From: Domibacillus indicus
Lineage (GTDB): Bacteria; Bacillota; Bacilli; Bacillales; Domibacillaceae
Direction of reading: 5' to 3'
Assembly (NCBI RefSeq): GCF_023715895.1
Contig: NZ_JAMBOO010000002.1
Span: forward strand, 496,001-560,000
Length of the DNA: 64,000 bases
Shown here: positions 25,305 to 33,880 of the stretch, piece by piece
Layout: the number at the start of each line of letters is the position of its first letter
How positions within the stretch are numbered: the first letter of the stretch is position 1
Made by a program: the position numbers and the translations under genes
Notes under the pieces: model-generated
Database searches by the model: none
Told to the model about the DNA's origin: nothing
The model's input: the letters and a program-made list of their open reading frames with translations, nothing else

Positions 25305-26444
25305 TTATAAAGGGAACGCTGACATAATCAAAGCCTGCAAAATGCCGATTAAGCCGCCAAGCAGAGCTCCGAGCCATGTAATCATTTTTAATTCGCGATG
25401 AGCAATTTCAAGAACAATTCTTTCAAGCCGTTCGGTTGAAAATGCTTCAATCTGGCTGCGGACAATGCTGTCAATTTTCAGCTTTTGCATGATAAAAGGA
25501 ACGCGTTTTGCTGCTCTTGCCAGTCCTTCCTCCGCAAGCTTTGGGACAAAGTCATGTATAAGCTTGTTTTCATATGGCGCCAAATAAAGAGATACTGGCC
25601 GGTTCAATAATTCTGCTATATTAAGCTGATTTAAGATAAACACTTTCGTTTTTTGAAGCGCTTTTTCATCTGAAAAATGTTCAAGTACGTCTGACCATTT
25701 CCAGTCAATCATTCGTTCCCATTCGTTTTTCAGCATGGTATTGACCAAGTCTTTTGCTCCCGGACTTGTAAAAAACTTTACAATCTCCAGACGAATTTTT
25801 TCCTCAAGGGATGTATTGCCTACCACCATCCGAATCATGCTGCCGATTCGTCCCCATTCTGATAAAAAATCGTTTGTCATCCGTTTTACCCGGTGCCGTC
25901 CTTCATCACTGGAAAAATAATCGGCTCCTTTTGTTAAAAGGTATGATGAAATGTCGGGTATTTTTGCTTCTGCCCGGTCCAGCCACTCAGCCGGCAGTGA
26001 TTCTTTAACAGGCTGATCTGTGTAAAAATCTTTTATATTTGTGTACTTTTCATCCACCCATTTTTGAAGATGTGCTTCTATTTTTGCCTCTGGCTGTGAA
26101 ATGTGTGTTTTCTGAAAAATCTCAGCAATTGTTATCTCCGATCGAAGCCACTTTTTCGCCTCTGTCTGTACAACCGCCCCTATTTCTTCCCGGAATTCAG
26201 GTTCTATCATCTTTTGTTCAATACTGCTTGGAGTAAGCAGATGTTCATCCACCACTTTTCCAATCTGCCTGGCAAGCTCCGCTTTTCTTTTTGGAATCAA
26301 TCCTGGCGTAAAGGGAACTCGCCATTTGCCAATGTAGTATTCCTTGTATGGCCGAAACAACATACGGATCGCTATAGCATTTGTTATACCGCCGATCAGC
26401 GCCCCAATTACACCCACAAACAATACCAGCCACAATATGCCCAA
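25305..26444 (-). CDS. yheB: DUF445 family membrane protein (YheB-like)
   Basis: About 380 residues with N- and C-terminal hydrophobic helices (about 3-25 and 355-378) around a long soluble helical region; phrases NAIAIRMLFRPYKEYY and VPFTPGLIPKRKAELA mark DUF445. Function unknown. The TTG at 26444 is taken as start because AAAGGCGGG lies six bases before it; the upstream extension (to 26498) shows no ribosome binding site and would destroy the usual N-terminus. B. subtilis YheB has the same size and topology. Confidence 0.8.
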   Translation of the reverse strand: MGILWLVLFVGVIGALIGGITNAIAIRMLFRPYKEYYIGKWRVPFTPGLIPKRKAELARQIGKVVDEHLLTPSSIEQKMIEPEFREEIGAVVQTEAKKWLRSEITIAEIFQKTHISQPEAKIEAHLQKWVDEKYTNIKDFYTDQPVKESLPAEWLDRAEAKIPDISSYLLTKGADYFSSDEGRHRVKRMTNDFLSEWGRIGSMIRMVVGNTSLEEKIRLEIVKFFTSPGAKDLVNTMLKNEWERMIDWKWSDVLEHFSDEKALQKTKVFILNQLNIAELLNRPVSLYLAPYENKLIHDFVPKLAEEGLARAAKRVPFIMQKLKIDSIVRSQIEAFSTERLERIVLEIAHRELKMITWLGALLGGLIGILQALIMSAFPL

Positions 26445-26505
26445 CGTTTTCCCGCCTTTCTTTATAAAAAACGATGCCGTTCCATTGGGAGCCGGCATCG
26501 TTTTT

Positions 26506-26769
26506 TCATCTGCTTTTTACAATCATATTCACTGCTGCTTGAATGGCATCATCGGCTTTTTCGCCGTTTTCATGGGCACTACGAATACATGCTTCCAGGT
26601 TTTGCGCGACAATTAAGCCTATTGAACGGTCAACTGCGGAACGAATGGCGGAAAGCTGCGTGACAACTTCACGGCAGTCTTTGTCTTCCTCCACCATTTT
26701 CATAACTCCGCGCACTTGGCCTTCAATACGGCTTAGCCGATTTTTCACATCACGATTGTATGTTTTCAT
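26506..26769 (-). CDS. CstR/CsoR-family sulfur- or metal-sensing repressor
   Basis: An 87-residue all-helical DUF156 protein with NRLSRIEGQVRGVMKM near residue 10. Sensor residues are Cys32 and Cys61, but the position equivalent to the CsoR copper-ligand His is Asn57 (NLEAC). A two-cysteine site with Asn is the CstR/YrkD persulfide-sensor pattern, and the ending NMIVKSR also fits. CstR represses sulfide-detoxification genes. None (rhodanese, CDR, persulfide dioxygenase) is adjacent, so its targets are elsewhere. Ribosome binding site GGAGATG precedes the ATG. Confidence 0.82.
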   Translation of the reverse strand: MKTYNRDVKNRLSRIEGQVRGVMKMVEEDKDCREVVTQLSAIRSAVDRSIGLIVAQNLEACIRSAHENGEKADDAIQAAVNMIVKSR

Positions 26770-26904
26770 CGTCCATCTCCCCGTTCTGCTCTCCTTTTTA
26801 CTTTATAAGCCAGTTTTTTTGTATCCATAGTATAGCACAGCCCTTTCCAAAACGCTTGCCACAGCCATTTTCCTTTAGTGGAAACAACTACCTACAAATA
26901 TTAC

Positions 26905-26933
26905 GGATAAAGAAAAGAGTTCAATCCATACTA
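26905..26933 (+). promoter_or_regulatory. Sigma-G-type promoter of the SASP gene
   Basis: GGATA, 17 bp, CATACTA. The -10 matches the sigma-G consensus exactly and the spacing is right; the -35 differs by one base from GHATR. Forespore expression is what a SASP gene needs. Confidence 0.65.
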
Positions 26934-26949
26934 GGATTACAATCAACAA

Positions 26950-27008
26950 CGGGTCTTATCCGGCAGTCCGGACGATTTATCGTAGCGGTGCAACTCCGTT
27001 AGTACCCG
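26950..27008 (+). ncRNA. Cloverleaf-like structured leader of the SASP mRNA
   Basis: CGGGT (26950) pairs with ACCCG (27004-27008), enclosing three hairpins: TCCGG/CCGGA (26959-26972), CGA/TCG (26973-26982) and AGCGG/CCGTT (26984-27000). It lies wholly inside the 5' leader between the sigma-G promoter and the ribosome binding site. It is not a tRNA: arm lengths and conserved bases do not fit. Function unknown. Confidence 0.4.
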
Positions 27009-27037
27009 GCCAATTAAAAAAAGGGAGATGAACAGTT

Positions 27038-27241
27038 ATGGCAAACAACAACAGTTCTAACCAATTACTTGCACCAGGAGCACAACAAGCTATCGACCAA
27101 ATGAAGTACGAAATCGCTTCTGAATTTGGTGTACAGCTAGGTGCTGACGCTACATCACGCGCTAACGGTTCAGTTGGTGGCGAAATCACAAAACGTTTGG
27201 TGCGCATGGCTGAACAGCAACTAAACGGCTTCCAAAAGTAA
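27038..27241 (+). CDS. sspB: Alpha/beta-type small acid-soluble spore protein
   Basis: Sixty-seven residues with the two SASP motifs: [20 protein letters not shown] (residues 8-27, containing the germination-protease cleavage site after Glu in KYEIASEFG) and [17 protein letters not shown] (about 39-55). These proteins coat and protect DNA in dormant spores and are degraded on germination. GGGAGATG ribosome binding site and sigma-G promoter precede it. The allele name among sspA-D cannot be fixed from sequence. Confidence 0.95.
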   Translation: MANNNSSNQLLAPGAQQAIDQMKYEIASEFGVQLGADATSRANGSVGGEITKRLVRMAEQQLNGFQK

Positions 27242-27255
27242 TAGGGTAATGACCC

Positions 27256-27288
27256 AGCAATCCGCCTCAAATATTGAGGCGGATTGCT
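27256..27288. terminator. Bidirectional terminator between sspB and fumC
   Basis: Perfect 15-bp stem AGCAATCCGCCTCAA/TTGAGGCGGATTGCT with a 3-nt loop and T-run. Confidence 0.9.
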
Positions 27289-27290
27289 TT

Positions 27291-28679
27291 TTATTTCTTT
27301 TTCGGCAGATTTACCATTTTCGCCGGGTCAATCCACTGCTCATATTGCTCCTCGGTTACATAACCGGATGCAAGAGCGGCTTCTTTTAAAGTGGTTCCCT
27401 TTTGGTGAGCGGATTTCGCAATACTTGCTGCTTTTTCATAACCGATGTGCGGGTTTAAAGCCGTTACAAGCATCAGCGACTGCTCCATTAAAGATTGGAT
27501 ACGTCCCATATTCGCTTCAATACCGACTGCACATCGTTCATCAAATGAGACAATACCGTCAGCTAAAAGACGAATCGACTGCAGCGTATTATACACAATA
27601 ACTGGCTTAAATACATTTAGTTCAAAGTTTCCCTGGCTCGCTGCAAATCCAACCGCAGCATCATTGCCAAATACCTGGACAGCAGCCATCGTCAGCGCTT
27701 CGCTCTGGGTCGGGTTTACCTTTCCAGGCATGATCGAGCTTCCCGGCTCATTCGCCGGAATCGTCAGCTCCCCAATACCGCTTCTCGGCCCGCTGGCAAG
27801 CCACCTTACATCATTGGCAATTTTCATTGCATCTGCTGCCAGTGCTTTTAATGCACCGTGAAAAAAAACAATTTCATCGTGGCTTGTCAGTGCATGAAAT
27901 TTATTAGAAGACGAAATAAACGGATAGCCCGTTTGTTTTTCCAGCTGTTCGGCTGTTTTTTCACCAAATGATGGATGGGCATTAATACCGGTACCAACCG
28001 CTGTACCACCAATTGCCAGGTAAAGCAGCTCCCGCTGGGCCAGTTTAATCATATCGATACTGCGGACGATCATGTACCGCCAGCCGGATATTTCCTGCCC
28101 AAGAGATAAAGGTGTTGCATCCTGTAAATGGGTACGGCCGATTTTGATTACATCCATAAATGCTTTTTCTTTTTTCTTTAATGTTTTTTTAAATTGCTTT
28201 AGGGCCGGTTTTAAACGTTTTTCTGTTTCATCATACAAAGCAATATGCATGGCGGTCGGAAACGTGTCATTCGAACTCTGTGACATGTTTACATCATCAT
28301 TTGGGTGAATAAATCCTTCTTTCCCTGCGATTTCAGAGGCGCGCCGTGCTACAACCTCATTTACGTTCATATTCGATTGCGTGCCGCTTCCGGTCTGCCA
28401 GACGACCAGCGGGAAATGCTCGGGACCAATATCACCATTCAGAATATCGTCACAAGCTGCCGAAATCGCACTCATTTTTTCTTCGGACAGCTTTTCAAGA
28501 CTTTCGTTTACGATGGCAGCCGCTTTTTTTAAGTGAGCAAAGGCATAAATCATTTCTATTGGCATTTTTTCTGTGCCAATCGGAAAATTTTCTAAGCTCC
28601 GCTGTGTTTGTGCTCCCCAATATTTATCAGACGGAACCTGTATTTCACCGATCGTGTCACGCTCTACTCGGAATTCCAT
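27291..28679 (-). CDS. fumC: Class II fumarate hydratase
   Basis: A 462-residue TCA-cycle enzyme interconverting fumarate and malate without an iron-sulfur cluster. The superfamily signature [15 protein letters not shown] is near residue 316, the catalytic base region [11 protein letters not shown] near 185 and the substrate-binding [13 protein letters not shown] near 95. Full length. Stands alone; B. subtilis citG is in a different neighbourhood, so the location is a local rearrangement. Confidence 0.95.
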   Translation of the reverse strand: MEFRVERDTIGEIQVPSDKYWGAQTQRSLENFPIGTEKMPIEMIYAFAHLKKAAAIVNESLEKLSEEKMSAISAACDDILNGDIGPEHFPLVVWQTGSGTQSNMNVNEVVARRASEIAGKEGFIHPNDDVNMSQSSNDTFPTAMHIALYDETEKRLKPALKQFKKTLKKKEKAFMDVIKIGRTHLQDATPLSLGQEISGWRYMIVRSIDMIKLAQRELLYLAIGGTAVGTGINAHPSFGEKTAEQLEKQTGYPFISSSNKFHALTSHDEIVFFHGALKALAADAMKIANDVRWLASGPRSGIGELTIPANEPGSSIMPGKVNPTQSEALTMAAVQVFGNDAAVGFAASQGNFELNVFKPVIVYNTLQSIRLLADGIVSFDERCAVGIEANMGRIQSLMEQSLMLVTALNPHIGYEKAASIAKSAHQKGTTLKEAALASGYVTEEQYEQWIDPAKMVNLPKKK

Positions 28680-28750
28680 TATGTATCCCTCCTCAAAATT
28701 GTTCCTCCCTACACTTTTCCCGAATTTTCTTTCTTCATGCTCAGGAAATA

Positions 28751-28787
28751 AAAAAAAGCGTTCCGTCCTTACGAAACGCTTTTTTTA
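28751..28787 (-). terminator. Terminator of the opuC operon
   Basis: AAAAAAAGCGTT...AACGCTTTTTTT hairpin immediately after the stop of the permease-binding protein gene. Confidence 0.85.
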
Positions 28788-30362
28788 TCAGTCGATTAAT
28801 CCTTCTTCCTTTAAAAACTCTTCTGCTACTTCTTCATACTTTTTGCCATCAATATCAACCCGCTTATTTAACTCCTGCATCCGCTCATCATCAATTTTCC
28901 CGGCAAGCATATTTAATACTTTTTTAAGCTCTGGATGCTTTTCCAGCACTTCTCCGCGTACAACTGGAATCGCATAATAAGGAGGGAAGAATTGCTTGTC
29001 GTCTTTTAATACTTTTAAATTAAATGCCTGAACGCGTCCATCAGTTGTATAAGCATCCACCGCGTCTACTTCATTATTTTTAATGGCACTGTATATAATA
29101 CCGCTGTCCAATGTTTCAGTAGAAGCAAAATTGAGTCCGTATACTTTTTGAAGACCCGGATAGCCATCAGCACGCTCTAGAAATTCGGGCTCTGAGCCGA
29201 AACGCATGTTTTTGGCATAAGGCTGAAGCTGGGAAATGGTCTCAATCCCATACCGCTTTGCATCCGCCTCGCGAATCGTGACAGAGTACGTATTATTGAA
29301 TCCAATTGGGTCAAGCAGCTGCAGATCAAATTCCTGATCAAATCTTTTCTTTGTATAATTATATACGTCATCTGGGTTGTTGCTGTTTATTTTTTCTTTT
29401 AAGTAGTTAATCAAAATGGTTCCCGTATACTCAATCGAAAGATCGTATGAACCCTGTTTGAGGCCATTAAATACACCTGCTGATCCGCTAATAAAGGATT
29501 CATATTTCACATTTAGGTCCGTTTCTTCTTCAATTAATTTTCCATAAACATGAACGAGAATTTCCTGTTCCGTAAATGACTTTCCGGTAATAGTGATGGT
29601 ATTATTCGACTGGCTTCCGGTAATAAACGGCCAGACAATCATCCCAACAAGCAGCAAAGCTGCTGTACCGGCAATTGCGTATATCATTCGACGGCTTCGC
29701 TTTCCTTTTTTCTGAAGTGCTTCAGTCGACGAATTGTACTCAATCCGCTTTAAGACAAAATCAAGAATAATGGCTATTAACGCTGCTGGAATGGCTCCTG
29801 CCAAAATAAGCCCAGAATTATAAGTTTGCAGGCCGCGGAAAATCAAATCGCCAAGACCGCCCGCACCAATCAGGCCTGCAATGGTCGCAACCCCGACAAT
29901 TAATACCGCGGCAGTTCGCACTCCCCCCATAATCACTTTTAAAGCAAGGGGCAATTCTACCATCCATAATACTTGACGGCTTGTCATTCCCATTCCGACT
30001 CCAGCTTCAACTGTAGATCGATTAACACCCGTAATACCAAGATATGTATTTCTTAAAACAGGCAGCAGTCCATAAATCGTCAATGCAATAATTGCTGGTG
30101 CTTTTCCCGTGCCGATAAAAGGAACAAGAAATACGAGTAATGCTAAGCTGGGGATTGTTTGAAATATGGCCGTAATACCGATAATGGGCTCGGCAATTTT
30201 TTTATGGCGGGTTAGATAAATCCCTAGAGGGACGGATATGAGGATCGCAAGACCAATGGAAATCAATGATAAATATAAATGCTCAAGGATAAGCTGCCAT
30301 ATTTCAGCCCACCTTGTTTGGAACGCGTTTATTGTTTGTGTAATTAAACTAAATGTAAAAAT
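28788..30362 (-). CDS. Fused permease and substrate-binding protein of an OpuC/OpuB-type osmolyte ABC transporter
   Basis: Residues up to about 205 form a six-helix ABC permease (VPLGIYLTRHKK, EAA-loop VEAGVGMGMTSRQVLWMVELP). After a membrane-spanning linker (MIYAIAGTAALLLVGMIVW) a binding domain follows (NTITITGKSFTEQEIL... to the C-terminus), which in B. subtilis OpuC is a separate lipoprotein. It probably imports glycine betaine, choline or carnitine. The start is problematic: an ATG at 30369 with a good ribosome binding site runs into a stop after six codons, while the long frame upstream of the TTG at 30266 offers only an ATT at 30362. Removing one T from a TTTTT run would join the ATG to the long frame. 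Confidence 0.8.
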   Translation of the reverse strand: MFTFSLITQTINAFQTRWAEIWQLILEHLYLSLISIGLAILISVPLGIYLTRHKKIAEPIIGITAIFQTIPSLALLVFLVPFIGTGKAPAIIALTIYGLLPVLRNTYLGITGVNRSTVEAGVGMGMTSRQVLWMVELPLALKVIMGGVRTAAVLIVGVATIAGLIGAGGLGDLIFRGLQTYNSGLILAGAIPAALIAIILDFVLKRIEYNSSTEALQKKGKRSRRMIYAIAGTAALLLVGMIVWPFITGSQSNNTITITGKSFTEQEILVHVYGKLIEEETDLNVKYESFISGSAGVFNGLKQGSYDLSIEYTGTILINYLKEKINSNNPDDVYNYTKKRFDQEFDLQLLDPIGFNNTYSVTIREADAKRYGIETISQLQPYAKNMRFGSEPEFLERADGYPGLQKVYGLNFASTETLDSGIIYSAIKNNEVDAVDAYTTDGRVQAFNLKVLKDDKQFFPPYYAIPVVRGEVLEKHPELKKVLNMLAGKIDDERMQELNKRVDIDGKKYEEVAEEFLKEEGLID

Positions 30363-30378
30363 AGGTCATCCCTTCCTC

Positions 30379-31491
30379 TTAAGCAAATTGATTTGATATA
30401 TGGCGGACAATACTGGCACGATTAATAATTCCCTGTACCCGATTCTCCTCATCGGTCACAACAATGAAGCTGAGAGGAGACTGATTAATCATTTCGAGGG
30501 CTGTTTCCGGGTCTTCCAGATGGTTGATAACCGGCACTTTTACTTTTTCAATGCCGCCAAGCATTAATCCCTCATCTGCATAGGATCTTTGAAGATCCCA
30601 AATACCGACGACACCATGATAATGACGCTGGTTGTCAATAAGAATTAAACTGTCAACACGTTTTTGGCGCATTAATTTAAGTGCGGCAGCAATTCCTCGA
30701 TCCGGTGAAACGGTAACAGGTGACGTCATTAACTGCTCAAGCGCTGGAAGAGACATCGAGTCTTGAATACGGTCTTCGCCGATAAATTGGCGGACAAACT
30801 CATTGGCTGGATGCCGCAAGATGCGCTCTGGTGTATCGAGCTGTACAACAACACCGTTTTGCATAATGCAAATCCGATCCGCAATTTTCAGTGCTTCATC
30901 CATATCGTGTGTAACAAACACAATGGTTTTTTTCATCTCACCTTGCAGCCGGACCAGCTCATCTTGCAGCTGCTCACGGCTGATGGGATCAAGTGCACTA
31001 AACGGTTCATCCATAAGGATAATACTTGGCTCCGCAGCCATTGCCCGAACTACGCCAATCCGCTGCTGCTGGCCGCCTGAAAGCTCAGCCGGATACCGGT
31101 CGCCAAAAACAGCTGGATCGAGTCCTACAAGCTTCATTAGTTGATTTACTTTCTCAGCATACTTTTCTTCTTCCCATTTTTTCAGCTTCGGTACAAGTCC
31201 AACATTTTCTTTAATCGTCATATGCGGCATTAAGCCGATTTGCTGAATGACATAACCGATATCCCGTCGAAGCTGCACAGGATTAATCTCCGAGATATTT
31301 TTCCCGTCAATTGTAATAGAGCCGCTTGATGGATCGATTAAACGGTTAATCATTTTCATCGTCGTAGTTTTTCCACAGCCACTAGGCCCGATTAATACAA
31401 AAAGCTCTCCTGTATGTATTTTTAAATTAATTTGTTTGAGTGCTTCAAATCCGTCTGGATATTTTTTTGCTACTTCCTTGAATTCAATCAA
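30379..31491 (-). CDS. Osmolyte ABC transporter ATP-binding protein with CBS domains (OpuCA/OpuBA-like)
   Basis: About 370 residues. Walker A GPSGCGKTT near residue 37, Q-loop QQIGLMPHMT, signature ELSGGQQQRIGVVRA near 135, Walker B ILMDEPFSALD near 158, and two CBS domains from about 245 to the end that in this family sense ionic strength or bind c-di-AMP. The TTG at 31491 is preferred because the GTG at 31500 lies within the GGGAGGTG ribosome binding site. The permease-binding protein gene follows after 9-17 nt. Confidence 0.88.
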   Translation of the reverse strand: MIEFKEVAKKYPDGFEALKQINLKIHTGELFVLIGPSGCGKTTTMKMINRLIDPSSGSITIDGKNISEINPVQLRRDIGYVIQQIGLMPHMTIKENVGLVPKLKKWEEEKYAEKVNQLMKLVGLDPAVFGDRYPAELSGGQQQRIGVVRAMAAEPSIILMDEPFSALDPISREQLQDELVRLQGEMKKTIVFVTHDMDEALKIADRICIMQNGVVVQLDTPERILRHPANEFVRQFIGEDRIQDSMSLPALEQLMTSPVTVSPDRGIAAALKLMRQKRVDSLILIDNQRHYHGVVGIWDLQRSYADEGLMLGGIEKVKVPVINHLEDPETALEMINQSPLSFIVVTDEENRVQGIINRASIVRHISNQFA

Positions 31492-31639
31492 AATATACAC
31501 CTCCCTGTATTTCCATTTCCCTATCTTGATATAGTAAAAACATAAAACGTTAATTTTTTTTCATTTTCTTTTCCTATGTTTAAGGTTGCTTGTCTATGGG
31601 AACTTTATACGTAACAAATCAAAGTACGAGGTGAACGGA

Positions 31640-31708
31640 ATGTTAAGGACGATCTTAATGATTATTGGTGCCATTGTTGTCATATCATGGATTGTTTCCA
31701 TGCTGTAA
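31640..31708 (+). CDS. 22-residue hydrophobic peptide
   Basis: ATG-to-TAA frame encoding MLRTILMIIGAIVVISWIVS and two more residues, a single membrane helix with a basic N-terminal residue. GAGGTGA stands five bases upstream and a perfect terminator begins 6 nt after the stop, so it looks like a complete gene. It resembles tiny membrane peptides known across Bacillales, but I cannot name a family. Divergent from opuCA and convergent with leuD. Confidence 0.55.
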   Translation: MLRTILMIIGAIVVISWIVSML

Positions 31709-31713
31709 TAAAC

Positions 31714-31753
31714 AACAAAAAGACCTTTCCTAAATAGGAAAGGTCTTTTTGTT
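31714..31753. terminator. Bidirectional terminator after leuD
   Basis: Perfect 17-bp stem (ACAAAAAGACCTTTCC/GGAAAGGTCTTTTTGT with flanking bases) and 6-nt loop, directly after the leuD stop. Confidence 0.9.
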
Positions 31754-32353
31754 TTAGCTGTATTGCTTCCCGTATACTTTTTCTTCAAATTGGCGAATGC
31801 GTTCTTCAGCTGTTAACGTAACCGAGATCTCATCCCAGCCATTCAACAACATTTTCTTCCAGTAAGGATCGATGTCAAAGTGAGCTTTAAAGCCGCTGTC
31901 ATCACTTACTGATTGCTCTTCAAGGTTAATATGAAGCTTAAAGCCTGGTGTAGAAGATTTTTGAAGCAGGGTTTCTACTTCCTCATCCGTCAGCTTTACG
32001 GCAAGAATTCCGTTTTTAACACTATTGTTGTAGAAGATGTCCGCGTAGCTCGGTGCAATAATAACGCGGAAGCCATAATCAAGCAAAGCCCACGGAGCAT
32101 GCTCACGTGAAGAGCCGCATCCAAAGTTTTCACCGGCCACTAGAATTTCAGAATCCGCAAATTGCGGGTCATTTAAAATAAAATCCTCTCGTTTGCTGCC
32201 ATCATCATCAAAACGCCAGTTGTAAAAAACAAATTGGCCAAAACCTTGACGCTCAATGCGCTTTAAAAACTGTTTCGGAATAATTTGATCCGTATCGATA
32301 TTTGCCCGGTTAATTGGGCACACTGTTCCTGTAAATTGATTGATCGGTTCCAT
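31754..32353 (-). CDS. leuD: 3-isopropylmalate dehydratase small subunit
   Basis: A 199-residue swivel domain with NIDTDQIIPKQFLKRI near residue 17 and GCGSSREHAPWALLDYG near 77. With LeuC it isomerises 2-isopropylmalate to 3-isopropylmalate. Last gene of the ilv-leu operon, 15 nt after leuC, and followed by a strong terminator. Length and motifs are normal. Confidence 0.95.
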   Translation of the reverse strand: MEPINQFTGTVCPINRANIDTDQIIPKQFLKRIERQGFGQFVFYNWRFDDDGSKREDFILNDPQFADSEILVAGENFGCGSSREHAPWALLDYGFRVIIAPSYADIFYNNSVKNGILAVKLTDEEVETLLQKSSTPGFKLHINLEEQSVSDDSGFKAHFDIDPYWKKMLLNGWDEISVTLTAEERIRQFEEKVYGKQYS

Positions 32354-32368
32354 AACGGCTCCTCCTTC

Positions 32369-33781
32369 TTATTGGTTTACGCCTGCTAGTTCACGTACAT
32401 CTGTAAAACGGCCCATAACCGCCGCAGCTGCCGCCATTGAAGGGCTGACAAGGTGCGTGCGGGCGCCGCTGCCTTGACGGCCTTCAAAATTACGGTTAGA
32501 TGTAGAAGCACAGCGTTTGCCCGGAGGCACAATGTCATCATTCATAGCAAGGCACATTGAGCAGCCTGACTCACGCCACTCAAATCCGGCATTGATAAAA
32601 ATTTGATCCAGTCCTTCTGCTTCCGCCTGCTGTTTAACCGTTTGAGAACCAGGAACAACAATAGCTGTTACATGATCCTGTACTTTGCGGCCTTTTGCCA
32701 CTTCTGCAGCAGCACGCAAATCGCTTAAACGAGAGTTTGTGCAGGAACCAATAAATACATAATCAACCGGAATTTCAGTTAATTTCGTACCCGATTCAAG
32801 TCCCATATACTCAAGCGCATGGCGTACAGATTCTTTGTCCGCTTCTCGTTCAAAGTTATCCGGTGACGGAACAACACCTGAAATACCGCTGCCCATTGAC
32901 GGATTCGTTCCCCATGTCATTTGCGGCTCAATTTCTGCAGTGTCGATTTCCAGCGTTTTGTCATATTCTGCACCTTCATCAGATGCAAGAGCAAGCCAAT
33001 TTTTCGCTGCTTCTTCAAACTCTTCACCCTGCGGTGCATAACGGCGGCCGCGTAAATATTCAACGGTCGTCATATCCGGGCTGACAAGACCTGCACGTGC
33101 TCCGGCTTCGATGGACATGTTGCAGATTGTCATGCGCTCTTCCATAGAAAGAGAACGAATAGCTTCACCTGTGAATTCCATTACATAGCCTGTACCAGCA
33201 TTTACACCAAACTTTGCAATAATCGCTAATATAATGTCTTTCGCTTGAACACCAAAACCAAGCTTGCCATTTACTTTAATTTGCAATGTTTTGGGCTTCT
33301 TTTGCCAAATCGTCTGGGTAGCAAGTACGTGTTCTACTTCACTTGTTCCGATACCGAAAGCAAGTGCACCAAACGCACCATGCGTTGATGTGTGGCTGTC
33401 GCCGCAGACGATTGTTTTGCCCGGCTGTGTAAGACCAAGCTGCGGTCCGATAACGTGCACAATCCCTTGGTCTGGGTGATCAATATCGGCTAATTCAATG
33501 CCGAACTCACGGCAGTTTTGTTTTAATGTTTCCATCTGTGTTTTGGAAATTGGGTCATTGACAATGTGGCGATTGATTGTTGGAACGTTGTGATCCATAG
33601 TGGCGTATGTTAAATCGGGCCGTCTGACACGGCGTCCGTTCATACGTAATCCTTCAAATGCCTGTGGTGATGTCACTTCGTGGACAAGATGCAAATCGAT
33701 GTAGAGCAGATCCGGCTTCCCTTCTTCTCTGCTTACAACGTGATTTTCCCAAATTTTTTCGATAACCGTTTTTTTCGTCAT
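32369..33781 (-). CDS. leuC: 3-isopropylmalate dehydratase large subunit
   Basis: A 470-residue aconitase-fold protein. The [4Fe-4S] ligands are in GSCTNSR (near 348) and [11 protein letters not shown] (near 408); [20 protein letters not shown] is near 130. Partner of LeuD. Separated from leuB by 99 nt containing a 10-bp hairpin, the longest gap within the leu genes. Confidence 0.95.
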   Translation of the reverse strand: MTKKTVIEKIWENHVVSREEGKPDLLYIDLHLVHEVTSPQAFEGLRMNGRRVRRPDLTYATMDHNVPTINRHIVNDPISKTQMETLKQNCREFGIELADIDHPDQGIVHVIGPQLGLTQPGKTIVCGDSHTSTHGAFGALAFGIGTSEVEHVLATQTIWQKKPKTLQIKVNGKLGFGVQAKDIILAIIAKFGVNAGTGYVMEFTGEAIRSLSMEERMTICNMSIEAGARAGLVSPDMTTVEYLRGRRYAPQGEEFEEAAKNWLALASDEGAEYDKTLEIDTAEIEPQMTWGTNPSMGSGISGVVPSPDNFEREADKESVRHALEYMGLESGTKLTEIPVDYVFIGSCTNSRLSDLRAAAEVAKGRKVQDHVTAIVVPGSQTVKQQAEAEGLDQIFINAGFEWRESGCSMCLAMNDDIVPPGKRCASTSNRNFEGRQGSGARTHLVSPSMAAAAAVMGRFTDVRELAGVNQ

Positions 33782-33828
33782 TGTACAGCCCCCCTCTTAT
33801 GTGCATTTTGATAAAAAACGAGGACCCC

Positions 33829-33857
33829 GCCTTCTTCTGCAAATGTTACAGAAGAAG
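33829..33857 (-). promoter_or_regulatory. Intercistronic hairpin between leuB and leuC
   Basis: CCTTCTTCTG/CAGAAGAAGG, a perfect 10-bp stem with a 9-nt loop. On the minus strand no T-run follows at once (CGGGGTCCTCG comes before TTTTTT), so it is more likely an RNA processing or stability element than an efficient terminator. Confidence 0.45.
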
Positions 33858-33880
33858 GTTGAATCCACGTGGCGTTTGCT

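Noticed and set aside
25305-26498. Longer start for the DUF445 protein at 26498
   Set aside because: The extra 18 residues have no ribosome binding site, and they include the AAAGGCGGG site that serves the TTG at 26444.
26950-27008. tRNA gene suggested by the cloverleaf shape
   Set aside because: Acceptor stem is only 5 bp and arms lack the conserved D-loop, anticodon and T-loop bases; reported as a leader structure instead.
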